The notes beneath the pieces were generated by a model. The model searched no databases. It saw nothing but the letters and a program-made list of their open reading frames with translations, and was not told where the DNA came from. Below, piece by piece: positions 34,669-42,961 of a stretch of 64,000 bases of DNA. Source of the stretch: Bacillus sp. OV166 (lineage in GTDB: Bacteria > Bacillota > Bacilli > Bacillales > Cytobacillaceae); contig NZ_FXWM01000001.1 in the NCBI RefSeq assembly GCF_900177675.1, positions 4,039,001 through 4,103,000 on the forward strand, read 5' to 3'. Each line of letters opens with the position of its first letter. Positions within the stretch are counted from its first letter, which is position 1. Position numbers and translations under genes: made by a program.

Positions 34669-35118
34669 CTATCTCCTAAATGTAACAAAGTCTACATTAA
34701 CAGGTTCGCTTTCATTAGCTCTCAGAAGTAGATTGATCTGTCCTCGGTGATATTGACCATGTAATGCAACATGGGTCAATATATCCCTTACCGAATTTTG
34801 AAACTCTCTGCCTTTACTATTTCTGTATAAAACGATCTGTTCGAGATCAGAATTTGAAAAACCAGAAAGAAATTCTTTAAAGTTTTGCAGATTTTGATTA
34901 ACAAGTTCTGCACAGACTTCTAAACTGACCTCTGCCCAAATAGGTAATTTGGAACTGTCCGATCCTTTTAACCTAGTAAACCACACATGTTCTGCCAAAA
35001 GTATATGTGAGAATAGATTCTTAACTTGTTTGTTCTCTCCTTCCATATTTTTTAAGGTTTCAAGAATTCGATGATTAGACCAATGTAAATGCTCAAACAT
35101 ATTTCGAATCGTTTCCAC
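34669..35118 (-). CDS. DinB family protein, copy B
   Basis: A 149-residue DinB/YfiT-type protein, same length and GTG start (behind GGAGGTGGT) as copy A at 7355-7804, with about 80 percent identical residues. The putative metal ligands His38 and HVALHGQYH are kept in both. Differences cluster at residues 68-100 (SLEVCAELVNQNLQNF against SLGACTEMVNQNNLNF; GFSNSDLEQ against GLSIPALDQ). The near-identical ribosome binding region points to duplication of a gene-sized segment. Function unknown. Confidence 0.8.
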   Translation of the reverse strand: METIRNMFEHLHWSNHRILETLKNMEGENKQVKNLFSHILLAEHVWFTRLKGSDSSKLPIWAEVSLEVCAELVNQNLQNFKEFLSGFSNSDLEQIVLYRNSKGREFQNSVRDILTHVALHGQYHRGQINLLLRANESEPVNVDFVTFRR

Positions 35119-35314
35119 ATTACCACCTCCATGTATTTAAACAAAATGTATAATCAAATAGAATTTAGAACCATTTACATTTTAGACAATACCAACATAT
35201 TTTTGTTATAAATCATTACTAATTTTAGGTATTATCATCTATAGGTTTCCAACCATAACTGTACATGTTAGAATCATATAGTTGTTATATTCTATCTACT
35301 ACCGGTGGTGTTTT

Positions 35315-36457
35315 GTGAAAGAATCTGTACTAATACAAGAAAACAAAAGAATCAAACTGAAATTTAGTTTTCTAAAAAAAGACATTGTCTTTACCATTTC
35401 ACTTATTTTAGCAGTGACAAGCTCTTTAATTTATCCTCCAAAATTGGAGTATATCAATTTTCAAGTGCTATTTATTTTATTTAGCCTGATGCTAACCATA
35501 AAGGCGTTGGAAGAACTTAGATTTCTTGATAAATTCGCAATAGCTATTATTAATAAATGTAATAATAGCCGGTCCGTTTCTGCCATATTAATTTTGTTAT
35601 GTTTTTTTACTTCAATGTTTGTGACGAACGATGTGGCACTGCTTACTTTTGTACCTTTGACTCTTGTTAGTAGCAAAAAAACCAAAATTCCCATGATGGA
35701 GACAATTATCCTGCAAACTATTGCAGCCAATATTGGAAGCAGTTTAACACCAATGGGAAATCCGCAAAATTTGTTCATTTATTCTCATTATGGAATCAAG
35801 CCATTACCCTTTTTTTCGACCGTCCTATTCATGGCTGTCCTTGGGATATGTTCTATATATATCCTTATAAAAAGAATGCAAAATAGAGACTTGAAAGTAG
35901 TTCTTACTCCCATGCTATTAGACGATTGGAAAAAACCAGCTGTCTGGGGATTAATCCTAGCAATAATCATCGCTTCTATTTTTGGAATGGTCAGTTACCA
36001 GGTTGCCTTCGTGGTTACATTCATATCCGTGATCATTTTGAATGTAAAATTATTGATAAAGATTGATTATCTGCTGCTGTTTACCTTTATCTGTTTTTTT
36101 ATCTTTATCGGAAATATTTCCAATTCAAACACATTACAAGCATTTGCCAGTGCAAATTTGAAAGACACTACTTCCGTCTATTTTAGCTCGATATTTTTAA
36201 GCCAATTTATTAGTAACGTCCCTGCTTCTATCCTCCTGGCAGAATTCACAACAGATTGGAAACCTTTATTATTGGGAGTGAATATAGGAGGACTAGGGAC
36301 CATTATTGCATCATTAGCCAGTGTGATTTCTTACAAACTATTCATTCAGGCAAATCCAACCGAGAGTAAAAAATATATAATTAAATTTAGTCTCTATAAT
36401 TTTTCCCTTTTAGCGTTTTTAAGTTTGATTCAGTACTTTATCATTAAACTATTTTAA
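35315..36457 (+). CDS. SLC13/ArsB-like anion permease
   Basis: An integral membrane protein of about 380 residues with roughly 10-11 transmembrane segments. TNDVALLTFVPLTL near residue 105 and IGSSLTPMGNPQNLFIYSHYG near 140 are the hallmark of the ion transporter superfamily that includes citrate/C4-dicarboxylate carriers, ArsB and NhaD. A second TNxxx-like repeat (SQFISNVPASILLAEFT) appears near residue 300. I prefer the GTG at 35315, 6 nt after GGTGG; the ORF could open 11 codons earlier. The substrate is unknown and no enzyme gene is attached. Confidence 0.75.
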   Translation: MKESVLIQENKRIKLKFSFLKKDIVFTISLILAVTSSLIYPPKLEYINFQVLFILFSLMLTIKALEELRFLDKFAIAIINKCNNSRSVSAILILLCFFTSMFVTNDVALLTFVPLTLVSSKKTKIPMMETIILQTIAANIGSSLTPMGNPQNLFIYSHYGIKPLPFFSTVLFMAVLGICSIYILIKRMQNRDLKVVLTPMLLDDWKKPAVWGLILAIIIASIFGMVSYQVAFVVTFISVIILNVKLLIKIDYLLLFTFICFFIFIGNISNSNTLQAFASANLKDTTSVYFSSIFLSQFISNVPASILLAEFTTDWKPLLLGVNIGGLGTIIASLASVISYKLFIQANPTESKKYIIKFSLYNFSLLAFLSLIQYFIIKLF

Positions 36458-36485
36458 AATGAGCTTTTTCATATGCAGTGTATAT

Positions 36486-36529
36486 AAAAATCAGGCACCA
36501 TCCAGAGAATTGGATATGCCTGATTTTTT
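36486..36529. terminator. Terminator after anion permease
   Basis: AAAAATCAGGCA pairs with TGCCTGATTTTT, with CATCCA/TGGATA pairing partly inside. Six T residues end the plus-strand stem. The stem core (CAGGCACCAT) resembles other hairpins in this window. Confidence 0.75.
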
Positions 36530-36608
36530 ATTAAAAGGGAATTCCTATGATTAAGTCTCTCCAACCTGAACTAATTTTCTTTTGACCGGTCAAAGAAATA
36601 TCTTACCT

Positions 36609-36785
36609 TCAATTCGATAACCCCAACAAATTCTCCAATCTCTTCCTTAAAGACTGTTTGCCGTCCGCTGTATCAACTTGTAGTTGTTTTTTAGAATTCT
36701 TAACATACTTCCATGCAGACTCAGCACTTTTTTCCACTTCCTGTTGTTTAAGTCCAATCATTGTTTGGTAATCATACATTCGCAT
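36609..36785 (-). CDS. Small 58-residue basic protein, TetR-linked
   Basis: A 58-residue soluble, basic protein beginning MRMYDYQTMIGLKQQEVEKS and ending RLENLLGLSN, probably helical. AGGAG lies 8-9 nt before the ATG. About 75 nt upstream is a site almost identical to the one upstream of the neighbouring tetR gene, so it is likely repressed by that regulator. I do not recognise the family. Confidence 0.65.
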   Translation of the reverse strand: MRMYDYQTMIGLKQQEVEKSAESAWKYVKNSKKQLQVDTADGKQSLRKRLENLLGLSN

Positions 36786-36855
36786 TTGTATTTTCTCCTC
36801 TCAAAAATTAAAGAATAAATTCTTAGCATCATAATAAAACCCGAGTGTATAAAAG

Positions 36856-36876
36856 ACGACCGTTCGGTTTATTTAA
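36856..36876. promoter_or_regulatory. TetR-type operator, copy 1
   Basis: ACCG-TT-CGGT is a perfect dyad, and the 21-nt site is shared (except at two central bases) with 37651-37671. It lies between the tetR stop and the 58-residue gene, about 71-91 nt before the latter's start. Confidence 0.65.
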
Positions 36877-36963
36877 TGGTTCAACGATTCTTAATTTGTC
36901 CCTGATATTATCAGCAGCAATTTTATAAGTGCAAAAAAACAAGCCGATTAGGTTGGGCTTGCC

Positions 36964-37590
36964 TTAATGTACCGATAGTTCTTTAACTCTTAGGATGAAC
37001 ATTTTTTTTATTTCATTTAATACCTCTTGGTATGGATAATCTTCGTATACAATTGTCTGCGAGACCACTCCATCGATCATGGACCAAAATAGATCTGCAA
37101 ACACTACGGGATTCACATCTTGTTTTATTTCACCAGACTTCTGCCCTTCTTTAAGAATATCAGTTATTTGAGAAATAAAATATTTTTGCCTCCGATCCCG
37201 TAAACGTTCCGTTAATTCTTTGTTCCTTGAAGAATGAAGTTTGAACTCTAAGTGAACCGAAAAACGAGCTTTATTTTCTTCTACAAAAGGATTTATATCT
37301 AGGTAAATATCGAACAAGTAGTTTAGTTTTTCAATGGCTGATACCTTTTTAGAAATTTCCTGATTCAGTTCGTCATGTGTTTGATTCGTTTCCGTACTCA
37401 TTAATTCTAGGTAAATTTCATCCTTACTTTGAAAGTAATTATAAATAGCACCTTTACTGATACCAGAATGCTCTACAATGTCATTTATCGTAGCGACTTC
37501 GAAACCTTTTTTAGCAAAGCAAACAAAAGCACTCGACAAGATTTCTTTTTTCTTTTTCTCTTTATAATCATCAGAAACAATTGGTGGCAT
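36964..37590 (-). CDS. TetR/AcrR family transcriptional regulator
   Basis: A 208-residue TetR repressor. The N-terminal HTH is clear: KKEILSSAFVCFAKKGFEVATINDIVEHSGISKGAIYNYFQSKDEIYLEL (about residues 13-62). The C-terminal ligand domain is unspecific, with WSMIDGVVSQTIVYEDYP near the end. A dyad operator lies 61 nt before its start and a second copy before the downstream 58-residue gene, so it probably represses both. No transporter shares the site within view, so the inducer is unknown. Confidence 0.87.
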   Translation of the reverse strand: MPPIVSDDYKEKKKKEILSSAFVCFAKKGFEVATINDIVEHSGISKGAIYNYFQSKDEIYLELMSTETNQTHDELNQEISKKVSAIEKLNYLFDIYLDINPFVEENKARFSVHLEFKLHSSRNKELTERLRDRRQKYFISQITDILKEGQKSGEIKQDVNPVVFADLFWSMIDGVVSQTIVYEDYPYQEVLNEIKKMFILRVKELSVH

Positions 37591-37650
37591 ATTGATCCCC
37601 GCCCTTATTATTAATCATTCACGATACAATATATGAAGGTAAATAAAAAA

Positions 37651-37671
37651 ACGACCGCCCGGTTTATTTAA
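37651..37671. promoter_or_regulatory. TetR-type operator, copy 2
   Basis: GACCGNNCGGTTTATTTAA in common with 36858-36876; the dyad here is ACCG-CC-CGGT. It lies upstream of tetR, consistent with autorepression. Confidence 0.65.
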
Positions 37672-37731
37672 ATTTTAGCTTATCGCCCTCGATAAAAGCA
37701 ACCAAAATTTATTGTAAATAGAAATCACAAC

Positions 37732-37760
37732 AAAGGCCATCGAGTTTTCGATGGCTTTTT
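37732..37760. terminator. Terminator after the DinB-type isomerase gene
   Basis: AAAGGCCATCGA pairs with TCGATGGCTTT across a GTTT loop. The T run is better on the plus strand, but by position the hairpin ends the minus-strand gene that stops at 37763. Confidence 0.7.
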
Positions 37761-37762
37761 GT

Positions 37763-38257
37763 TTATCGAACTTTTTCTAAATGACGTACCATTTGCCCGA
37801 AATGACCTGTTACATGCTGAACGATTAAATGGTCGACTAAGAATGATAACGGTTTTCCGTCAAAGTTTGGATTATAACTTGGAGCTGTTTTTACTAGATC
37901 CTCTTCTTTAACTCTAGCAAGTGATGCCTCAACCTTCGGTACTAAGTTTAGTAGTTTAGTTATGGCATACTCTTTCTTAATTCGAGATACAACCTTTTCA
38001 TCTACTGCAGCTAAACGACGTACATGTTCATGATTCCGTCCCCATTTTGCACCTGGAACAACTAACAATGCTTCCAAATCGGCTACCCAAAAATCTACCG
38101 CTTCTAAAATATGAGAAACAATTTGCATGGCGGACCATTCTTTTTCAGAAGGTTTAACATAAAGTGTCGCCTCTTCCGTATTTTTCACTACCGCTACAAT
38201 ATCATCTACACTCTTTTTAAAAGTTTCTAATCTTTCATTCAGTACTGCTGTCGTCAT
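37763..38257 (-). CDS. DinB-fold protein, candidate maleylpyruvate isomerase
   Basis: A 164-residue DinB-superfamily protein. The likely metal triad is His49 (IVSHILEAVDFW), His148 and His152 (HVTGHFGQM). In actinobacteria the mycothiol-dependent maleylpyruvate isomerase of the gentisate pathway has this fold. Here the gene lies in a gentisate cluster that otherwise lacks an isomerase, and its upstream region has the same 15-bp operator as the hydrolase-dioxygenase operon. I infer that it isomerises maleylpyruvate to fumarylpyruvate, probably with bacillithiol. AGGAGGG lies 8 nt before the ATG. It is a separate transcript, after the terminator of the monooxygenase gene. Only distantly related to DinB copies A and B. 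Confidence 0.6.
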   Translation of the reverse strand: MTTAVLNERLETFKKSVDDIVAVVKNTEEATLYVKPSEKEWSAMQIVSHILEAVDFWVADLEALLVVPGAKWGRNHEHVRRLAAVDEKVVSRIKKEYAITKLLNLVPKVEASLARVKEEDLVKTAPSYNPNFDGKPLSFLVDHLIVQHVTGHFGQMVRHLEKVR

Positions 38258-38277
38258 CGTAATAAGCCCTCCTACAA

Positions 38278-38292
38278 TTCACTAATTGTGAA
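38278..38292. promoter_or_regulatory. IclR-cluster operator 1
   Basis: TTCAC-TAATT-GTGAA, a 5-bp-arm dyad, 21 nt before the isomerase gene. It is the exact reverse complement of the site at 40711-40725. A TATAAT box lies upstream at about 38318-38323. Confidence 0.65.
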
Positions 38293-38334
38293 CTTTCAAC
38301 ACTTTCGTGCTAAATAGTATTATAAGTATAGATT

Positions 38335-38368
38335 AAAAATGCGCTAGAGTTGGCTCTAACGCATTTTT
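38335..38368 (-). terminator. Terminator of the monooxygenase gene
   Basis: AAAAATGCG and CGCATTTTT form the base and TAGAG/CTCTA the top of a stem with a 4-nt loop; T5 on both strands. It follows the monooxygenase stop by 20 nt. Confidence 0.75.
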
Positions 38369-38388
38369 GATTTGCGTAAAGTTGTAAA

Positions 38389-39585
38389 TTAGCAATCGAC
38401 ACGTTGGTAATTTTTATTGAAATAGCCATATAGGAAATCAACAATCTTGTAATCTGTTGGTTTGTGTTGTTCGAAAATAAAGTTGCGAAGTGAAATGGTT
38501 GTTGGGTCCTCCGCGTGAATGATTTCTCCCCATTTACGGGCTGTTGTTTGTACCATTGCAGAACGTGGAATTCGCATTTCTTGGTATGCTTTAAATGCTT
38601 CTTCGTAAGTATTATGTTCTTTTAATTTCGCACCTAGGACAAACGCATCTTCAAATGCTTGAACGCCGCCTTGAGCTAAATATTGAAGCATAGCATGACC
38701 AGAATCCCCTAATAGCGTAATGTTGCCTTCTGTCCAATTGTCGATTGGTTGTCGATCATACATTTGCCAACGGAATTGACGGTTAATATAAGATAAAGCA
38801 TTTTGAACTTTTGGATGACTATTTTCAAAACGGCGAGTAAGTTCTTCTGGATTTCCCCAGTCTTCTACAGTAGCATCATAGGATTTAAATACCACTACTT
38901 GGTTGTAAAGCTCTCCACGACGAACTGGATATTGTACTAAGTGCAGGTTTGGCCCAATCCACATGATGACATCATCTAAGTCTAAGTTTGAGTTATTTGC
39001 CACTTCTTCAATTGGAATCGTTCCACGGTAAGCTACATACGCAGAGTTTACTGGTTCATCTTCAATCAATAGCTTACGCATGTTTGATTTTACCCCATCC
39101 GCACCTATTACTGCTTCCGCACTAAACGTTTCATCATTTTGGTTGACAACTGTTACAGTATCACCATTTTGTTCTGCGGTTTGAATGGTTTGGTTTGTAA
39201 AGAATTTGATATTGCTGCTTTTTTGACATGCTTCATAAAGAACTCTGTGTAAGTCAGAGCGATGCAATACGATATATGGCTGACCGAATTCTTTTTGGAA
39301 ACCTTCCCCTAAATCAAGTGTTGCTAACTCTTCTGCAGTATAAACATCTTTTAGGACCAGACGTTTTGGTACTACCGCATGCTTTAAAATTTCTTCCTTT
39401 ACTCCTAGACGGTCTAACACTTCTAACGCGTTTGGTGCTAACTGAATACCTGCACCTACTTCTCCAAATTCAGGTGCTTGCTCAAAAATTGCTACTGATT
39501 TACCAGATTCCTGGATTGATAGGGCTACGGCTAAACCACCGATTCCTCCACCTACTACAATAATATCGCTTACATTAGTCGTCAT
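38389..39585 (-). CDS. FAD monooxygenase, probable 3-hydroxybenzoate 6-hydroxylase
   Basis: A 398-residue class A flavoprotein hydroxylase. The FAD fold VVGGGIGGLAVALSIQESG starts at residue 10, the DG motif is in IGADGVKSNMRK (about 162) and the GD motif in LLGDSGHAMLQYLAQGGVQAFEDA (about 290). The family covers salicylate 1-hydroxylases and 3-hydroxybenzoate 6-hydroxylases. Linkage to gentisate dioxygenase and fumarylpyruvate hydrolase favours 3-hydroxybenzoate to gentisate; salicylate 5-hydroxylation would need another enzyme type. It is divergent from the IclR gene, and two operator-like sites lie between them. Confidence 0.85.
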   Translation of the reverse strand: MTTNVSDIIVVGGGIGGLAVALSIQESGKSVAIFEQAPEFGEVGAGIQLAPNALEVLDRLGVKEEILKHAVVPKRLVLKDVYTAEELATLDLGEGFQKEFGQPYIVLHRSDLHRVLYEACQKSSNIKFFTNQTIQTAEQNGDTVTVVNQNDETFSAEAVIGADGVKSNMRKLLIEDEPVNSAYVAYRGTIPIEEVANNSNLDLDDVIMWIGPNLHLVQYPVRRGELYNQVVVFKSYDATVEDWGNPEELTRRFENSHPKVQNALSYINRQFRWQMYDRQPIDNWTEGNITLLGDSGHAMLQYLAQGGVQAFEDAFVLGAKLKEHNTYEEAFKAYQEMRIPRSAMVQTTARKWGEIIHAEDPTTISLRNFIFEQHKPTDYKIVDFLYGYFNKNYQRVDC

Positions 39586-39614
39586 TGAAAATTCCTCCCA
39601 AATAGGTTATTATC

Positions 39615-39679
39615 TTCTACAAATAGTGAACAATGTTCCCAATAAGTAAACTTTAAATCATCTTTCACTATTTCGTCAA
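39615..39679. promoter_or_regulatory. IclR-cluster operators 2 and 3
   Basis: Two degenerate copies of the cluster motif lie between the divergent monooxygenase and iclR genes: TTCACTATTTGTAGAA (reverse strand, 39615-39630) and TTCACTATTTCGTCAA (39664-39679). Each keeps TTCACTA-TT of the perfect sites. Confidence 0.5.
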
Positions 39680-39764
39680 TACAAAAATTTTTAAATTCTG
39701 AAATTTCTTTTAATCAATTTTTCTACTACACTATCCAAAACCAACTGAAAAGAGGGGGATCATT

Positions 39765-40526
39765 ATGACAATTGAAACGAAAGCTACCGGTATACAGTCA
39801 TTACAAATTGGGTTAAACATATTAGAAATCTTAGCAATGGATAAAGAGCCTCTAAAGTTTACTGATATTCAAAACCGAACTTCTATGACAAAAGGTAATT
39901 TATATAAATATTTGGCAACACTATGCCAATTTGGATTAATCAATCGTAATCCTCATACAAACACGTATACGCTTGGACATAAATTAGTACAGTTAGGAAA
40001 TATTGCTTTAGGTCAAACTTCTTTAATTGAAGTGGTTATACCCTATTTCAAAAAGATCACCGAGCACACGAGCCTAACAGTACTACTGGCTGTTCCTTCG
40101 ATAAAAGGCCCACTCATTTCATATATTTTAAGTGCAGATTATGGAATAAATATCGGAGCACAAATGGGGACACACTTGCCGCTCTCCTCCTCAACCGGCG
40201 TCGTTTTTTCTGCTTTTGAAAAAGATGTCCTCATGAAAGAATGGGAAGAAGAGGAATTATCCCAGCTCAATGAAAGTGATTTACAGCAATATCAAGATGA
40301 AAAGGAAAAAACAAGAGAGTTGTTTTTTGCATCAAAAACTGAACCGCTAATCAATCATGTCTCTTCTTTTAGTGTCCCTTTATTAAATTTCAACAATGAA
40401 CTGATCGGAGCCATTACCATCGTTGGTATAACTGAGACAGTACCAAAATCAGTGGATCATCCGATTGGACAATACGTTCTCAAAACCGCAAAGGAAATTT
40501 CACAATATTATGGTTTTATAAATTAA
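39765..40526 (+). CDS. IclR family regulator of the gentisate cluster
   Basis: A 253-residue IclR protein with an N-terminal winged helix (residues 10-75; SLQIGLNILEILAMDKEPLKFTDIQ, then MTKGNLYKYLATLCQFGLINR) and a C-terminal ligand domain (about 85-250, with LPLSSSTGVVFSAF and ISVP-like SSFSVPLLNFNNELIGAITIVG). GAGGGGG lies just before the ATG. It sits between the monooxygenase and the hydrolase-dioxygenase pair, and TTCAC/GTGAA motif copies stand before each unit, so it is the obvious local regulator. A pathway intermediate such as 3-hydroxybenzoate or gentisate is the likely effector. Confidence 0.85.
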   Translation: MTIETKATGIQSLQIGLNILEILAMDKEPLKFTDIQNRTSMTKGNLYKYLATLCQFGLINRNPHTNTYTLGHKLVQLGNIALGQTSLIEVVIPYFKKITEHTSLTVLLAVPSIKGPLISYILSADYGINIGAQMGTHLPLSSSTGVVFSAFEKDVLMKEWEEEELSQLNESDLQQYQDEKEKTRELFFASKTEPLINHVSSFSVPLLNFNNELIGAITIVGITETVPKSVDHPIGQYVLKTAKEISQYYGFIN

Positions 40527-40690
40527 TCTCCTACTCTTCCATCTGTGTTTTAGCATGAAGTTCTTCTATAGAAGTTTATGCTTTTTATATTGCATTACTG
40601 GATATTTGGGGAGAGATGAAAGGATAATAGGATTTTATTTTTTCTGAAAACAAATAATATTGACAATCTTATCAAAACATATTAATATTT

Positions 40691-40725
40691 TTTATAAATA
40701 GTGAACTAGTTTCACAATTAGTGAA
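40691..40725. promoter_or_regulatory. IclR-cluster operators 4 and 5
   Basis: TTCAC-AATTA-GTGAA (40711-40725) is a perfect copy, with a degenerate one (reverse strand TTCACTATTTATAAA, 40691-40705) directly before it. They end 17 nt before the hydrolase start, overlapping the leader or promoter. Confidence 0.65.
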
Positions 40726-40741
40726 AACAAGGAGGACAACA

Positions 40742-41692
40742 ATGAAACTTATTAATTTTACTGTCGCTGGGCATACTCGTGCAGGGGCAATCGTGGACAA
40801 CCAAGTAATCGACTTAAACTATGCGTACCAAGCACAGTTAAAAGCAGAAGGAAAATACCGTTTCGAAGCCATCGCAAAAGCATATGTGCCAGAAAATACA
40901 GACGAGTTATACCAAGGTGGTAAAGAATCACTGCAACTAGCGCAAAATGCAATCGATTTCATATTAGCTAATCCTGAAAGCTTTGATAAAAAAGTGATTT
41001 ACAATCTTGAGGATGTTAAGGTAGAAGCACCTGTTCAACGGCCAGGCAAAATTATTTGTGTTGGTCACAACTACCGCGAGCACATTTTAGAAATGGGTCG
41101 TGAACTCCCAACCCATCCAGTTATTTTTGCAAAATTCGCTAATACCATTTTAGGACCCGAGGACGATATTCCACACTATCCAATTTCAGACCAACTTGAC
41201 TATGAAGCCGAGTTTACTTTTGTTGTTGGCAAACAAGCACGCAATGTTTCCGAAGAAGATGCATTAGAATATGTAGCAGGTTATACCATTACAAATGACG
41301 TCACCTATCGTGATATTCAACGACGCACTCTTCAATGGTTACAAGGAAAAACAGTTGAAGGTAGTGCACCGATGGGACCCTATTTAGTAACTTCCGATGA
41401 GTTACAAAATCCATCTGGCTTAGATGTTGTTCTAAAAGTAAATGGGGAAATACGTCAAAAAACAAATACTGCGAATCTAGTATTCTCCGTTCAAAAATTA
41501 GTAGCTTTCTTATCCAATTTAATGACATTAGAGCCAGGGGATGTTGTTTTAACAGGAACTCCTGGGGGTGTTGGAGTTGCGATGAATCCTCCGCAATTCT
41601 TAAAAGATGGAGACGTCGTTCGGATTGAGATCGACCAACTTGGTGCACTTGAAAATAAGGTAAAGGCAACAGATGTCTTAGCCACTGTATAA
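40742..41692 (+). CDS. Fumarylacetoacetate hydrolase family, probable fumarylpyruvate hydrolase
   Basis: A 316-residue FAH-fold hydrolase. The core begins at KIICVGHNYREHILEMG (about residue 103). Metal and catalytic residues lie in DYEAEFTFVVG and TITNDVTYRDIQRR, with KTVEGSAPMGPYLVT and GTPGGVGVAMNPPQFLKDGD after them, all typical. In the gentisate route it splits fumarylpyruvate to fumarate and pyruvate. I choose the ATG at 40742 because AAGGAGG is 6 nt upstream; the ORF is open seven codons further. The dioxygenase follows after 79 nt, probably in the same transcript. Confidence 0.88.
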   Translation: MKLINFTVAGHTRAGAIVDNQVIDLNYAYQAQLKAEGKYRFEAIAKAYVPENTDELYQGGKESLQLAQNAIDFILANPESFDKKVIYNLEDVKVEAPVQRPGKIICVGHNYREHILEMGRELPTHPVIFAKFANTILGPEDDIPHYPISDQLDYEAEFTFVVGKQARNVSEEDALEYVAGYTITNDVTYRDIQRRTLQWLQGKTVEGSAPMGPYLVTSDELQNPSGLDVVLKVNGEIRQKTNTANLVFSVQKLVAFLSNLMTLEPGDVVLTGTPGGVGVAMNPPQFLKDGDVVRIEIDQLGALENKVKATDVLATV

Positions 41693-41771
41693 TTAGGATT
41701 TGCATGGGGTCTAGCAGCATACGCTGCCCCCCCTTTTCGATATAAATTTGAATAATAAAGGAGAATGTGAA

Positions 41772-42896
41772 ATGGCTGAAGTAAATCCAGAAGTTCAGGA
41801 GTTTATGAAAAGCTCAATTGTAACCGATTACACAAGAGATATTCAACAATACAACTTAGGACCTCTTTGGGAAGCAATTCCAGCAATTATGCACAAAACG
41901 CCAAAGCCTCAGGCACAAGCTTATCTTTGGAGCGATGAATTACTCAAAAAGAAAATGGCTGAAGCCGCTCAAATCTTCACACCAGAACGCGGTGGGGAAC
42001 GTCGTGCGATTTATTTCCAAAATCCAGGCTTAACTTATCGTGAACCTTGGGGATGGGGATCTACTACTCAAACGATTTATGCAGCTATTCAAATGTTATT
42101 ACCTGGTGAGCAAGCTCCCTCTCACCGTCACTCACAAAGTGCCTTGCGCTTCATTTCTGAAGGATCAGGTGCATACACGATCGTACAAGGTCAGCGTATT
42201 TTCATGGAAGAAGGCGACTTTTTAATTACTCCAAAGGGCTTATGGCATGGGCATGCCCATTTAGGTACAGAGCCGATGTATTGGATGGATGCTTTAGATA
42301 TCCCTACTCTTTATGCAATCGGTGGTACCTTCTTTGAACCTTATGAAGATGGTTTACAACAACCAGATATTCCAGATAACTTTTCAGAGATCCGTTATCG
42401 TGGCGGCATGGTTCGTCCTGTTGGTGATGAAAAATTCACAGTTGCTCCACTTGCTAATTATAAATGGGATCGAACAGTAGAAGGAATTAAAGGCTTGATG
42501 GAATTCGATCCAAATCCACTCCATGGATATGCAGTAGATTACATTAACCCATCTACAGGCAAATCGGCGAACCCGACGCTTGGCACTCGAATGCAGCATT
42601 TACCACATGGGTTCCAAACCAAGGCATTACGCCATACACACTCAACTGTTTACCAAGTACACAAAGGTTCAGGTCACACAGTCATTAATGGCATTCGCTT
42701 CGATTGGAAAAAAGGCGATTACTTCGTTGTTCCAAACTGGGCTTGGTATGAACACTTTGCTTCAGAAGACTCTTACCTCTTCTCAGTAAACGATTTACCA
42801 ATTATGAACCGTTTCGACTTAGAACAAGAGCAATTGTTTGAAGAAAACAACGGCCACCAAAAAATGACTGGCGAATTTAAAGCGGACTTCCGTTAA
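41772..42896 (+). CDS. Gentisate 1,2-dioxygenase
   Basis: A 374-residue bicupin iron(II) dioxygenase that opens gentisate to maleylpyruvate. The N-terminal cupin carries the metal ligands in PSHRHSQSALRFISEG and GLWHGHAHLG, and the second cupin has LRHTHSTVYQVHKGSG and PNWAWYEHFA. REPWGWGSTTQTIYAAIQMLLPGEQAP is a typical gentisate dioxygenase block. The start at 41772 has AAAGGAG 8 nt upstream; eight upstream codons are rejected. A strong terminator follows at once. Confidence 0.92.
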   Translation: MAEVNPEVQEFMKSSIVTDYTRDIQQYNLGPLWEAIPAIMHKTPKPQAQAYLWSDELLKKKMAEAAQIFTPERGGERRAIYFQNPGLTYREPWGWGSTTQTIYAAIQMLLPGEQAPSHRHSQSALRFISEGSGAYTIVQGQRIFMEEGDFLITPKGLWHGHAHLGTEPMYWMDALDIPTLYAIGGTFFEPYEDGLQQPDIPDNFSEIRYRGGMVRPVGDEKFTVAPLANYKWDRTVEGIKGLMEFDPNPLHGYAVDYINPSTGKSANPTLGTRMQHLPHGFQTKALRHTHSTVYQVHKGSGHTVINGIRFDWKKGDYFVVPNWAWYEHFASEDSYLFSVNDLPIMNRFDLEQEQLFEENNGHQKMTGEFKADFR

Positions 42897-42907
42897 AAGA
42901 ATGATTT

Positions 42908-42936
42908 AAAAAAACGCTCACATTGAGCGTTTTTTT
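42908..42936. terminator. Terminator after gentisate dioxygenase gene
   Basis: AAAAAACGCTCA and TGAGCGTTTTTT form a perfect stem closed by a short loop, with T7 on the plus strand. It may also serve the convergent small gene ending at 42962. Confidence 0.85.
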
Positions 42937-42961
42937 CATTTGCAAATTTGAAGGTTAGCCT

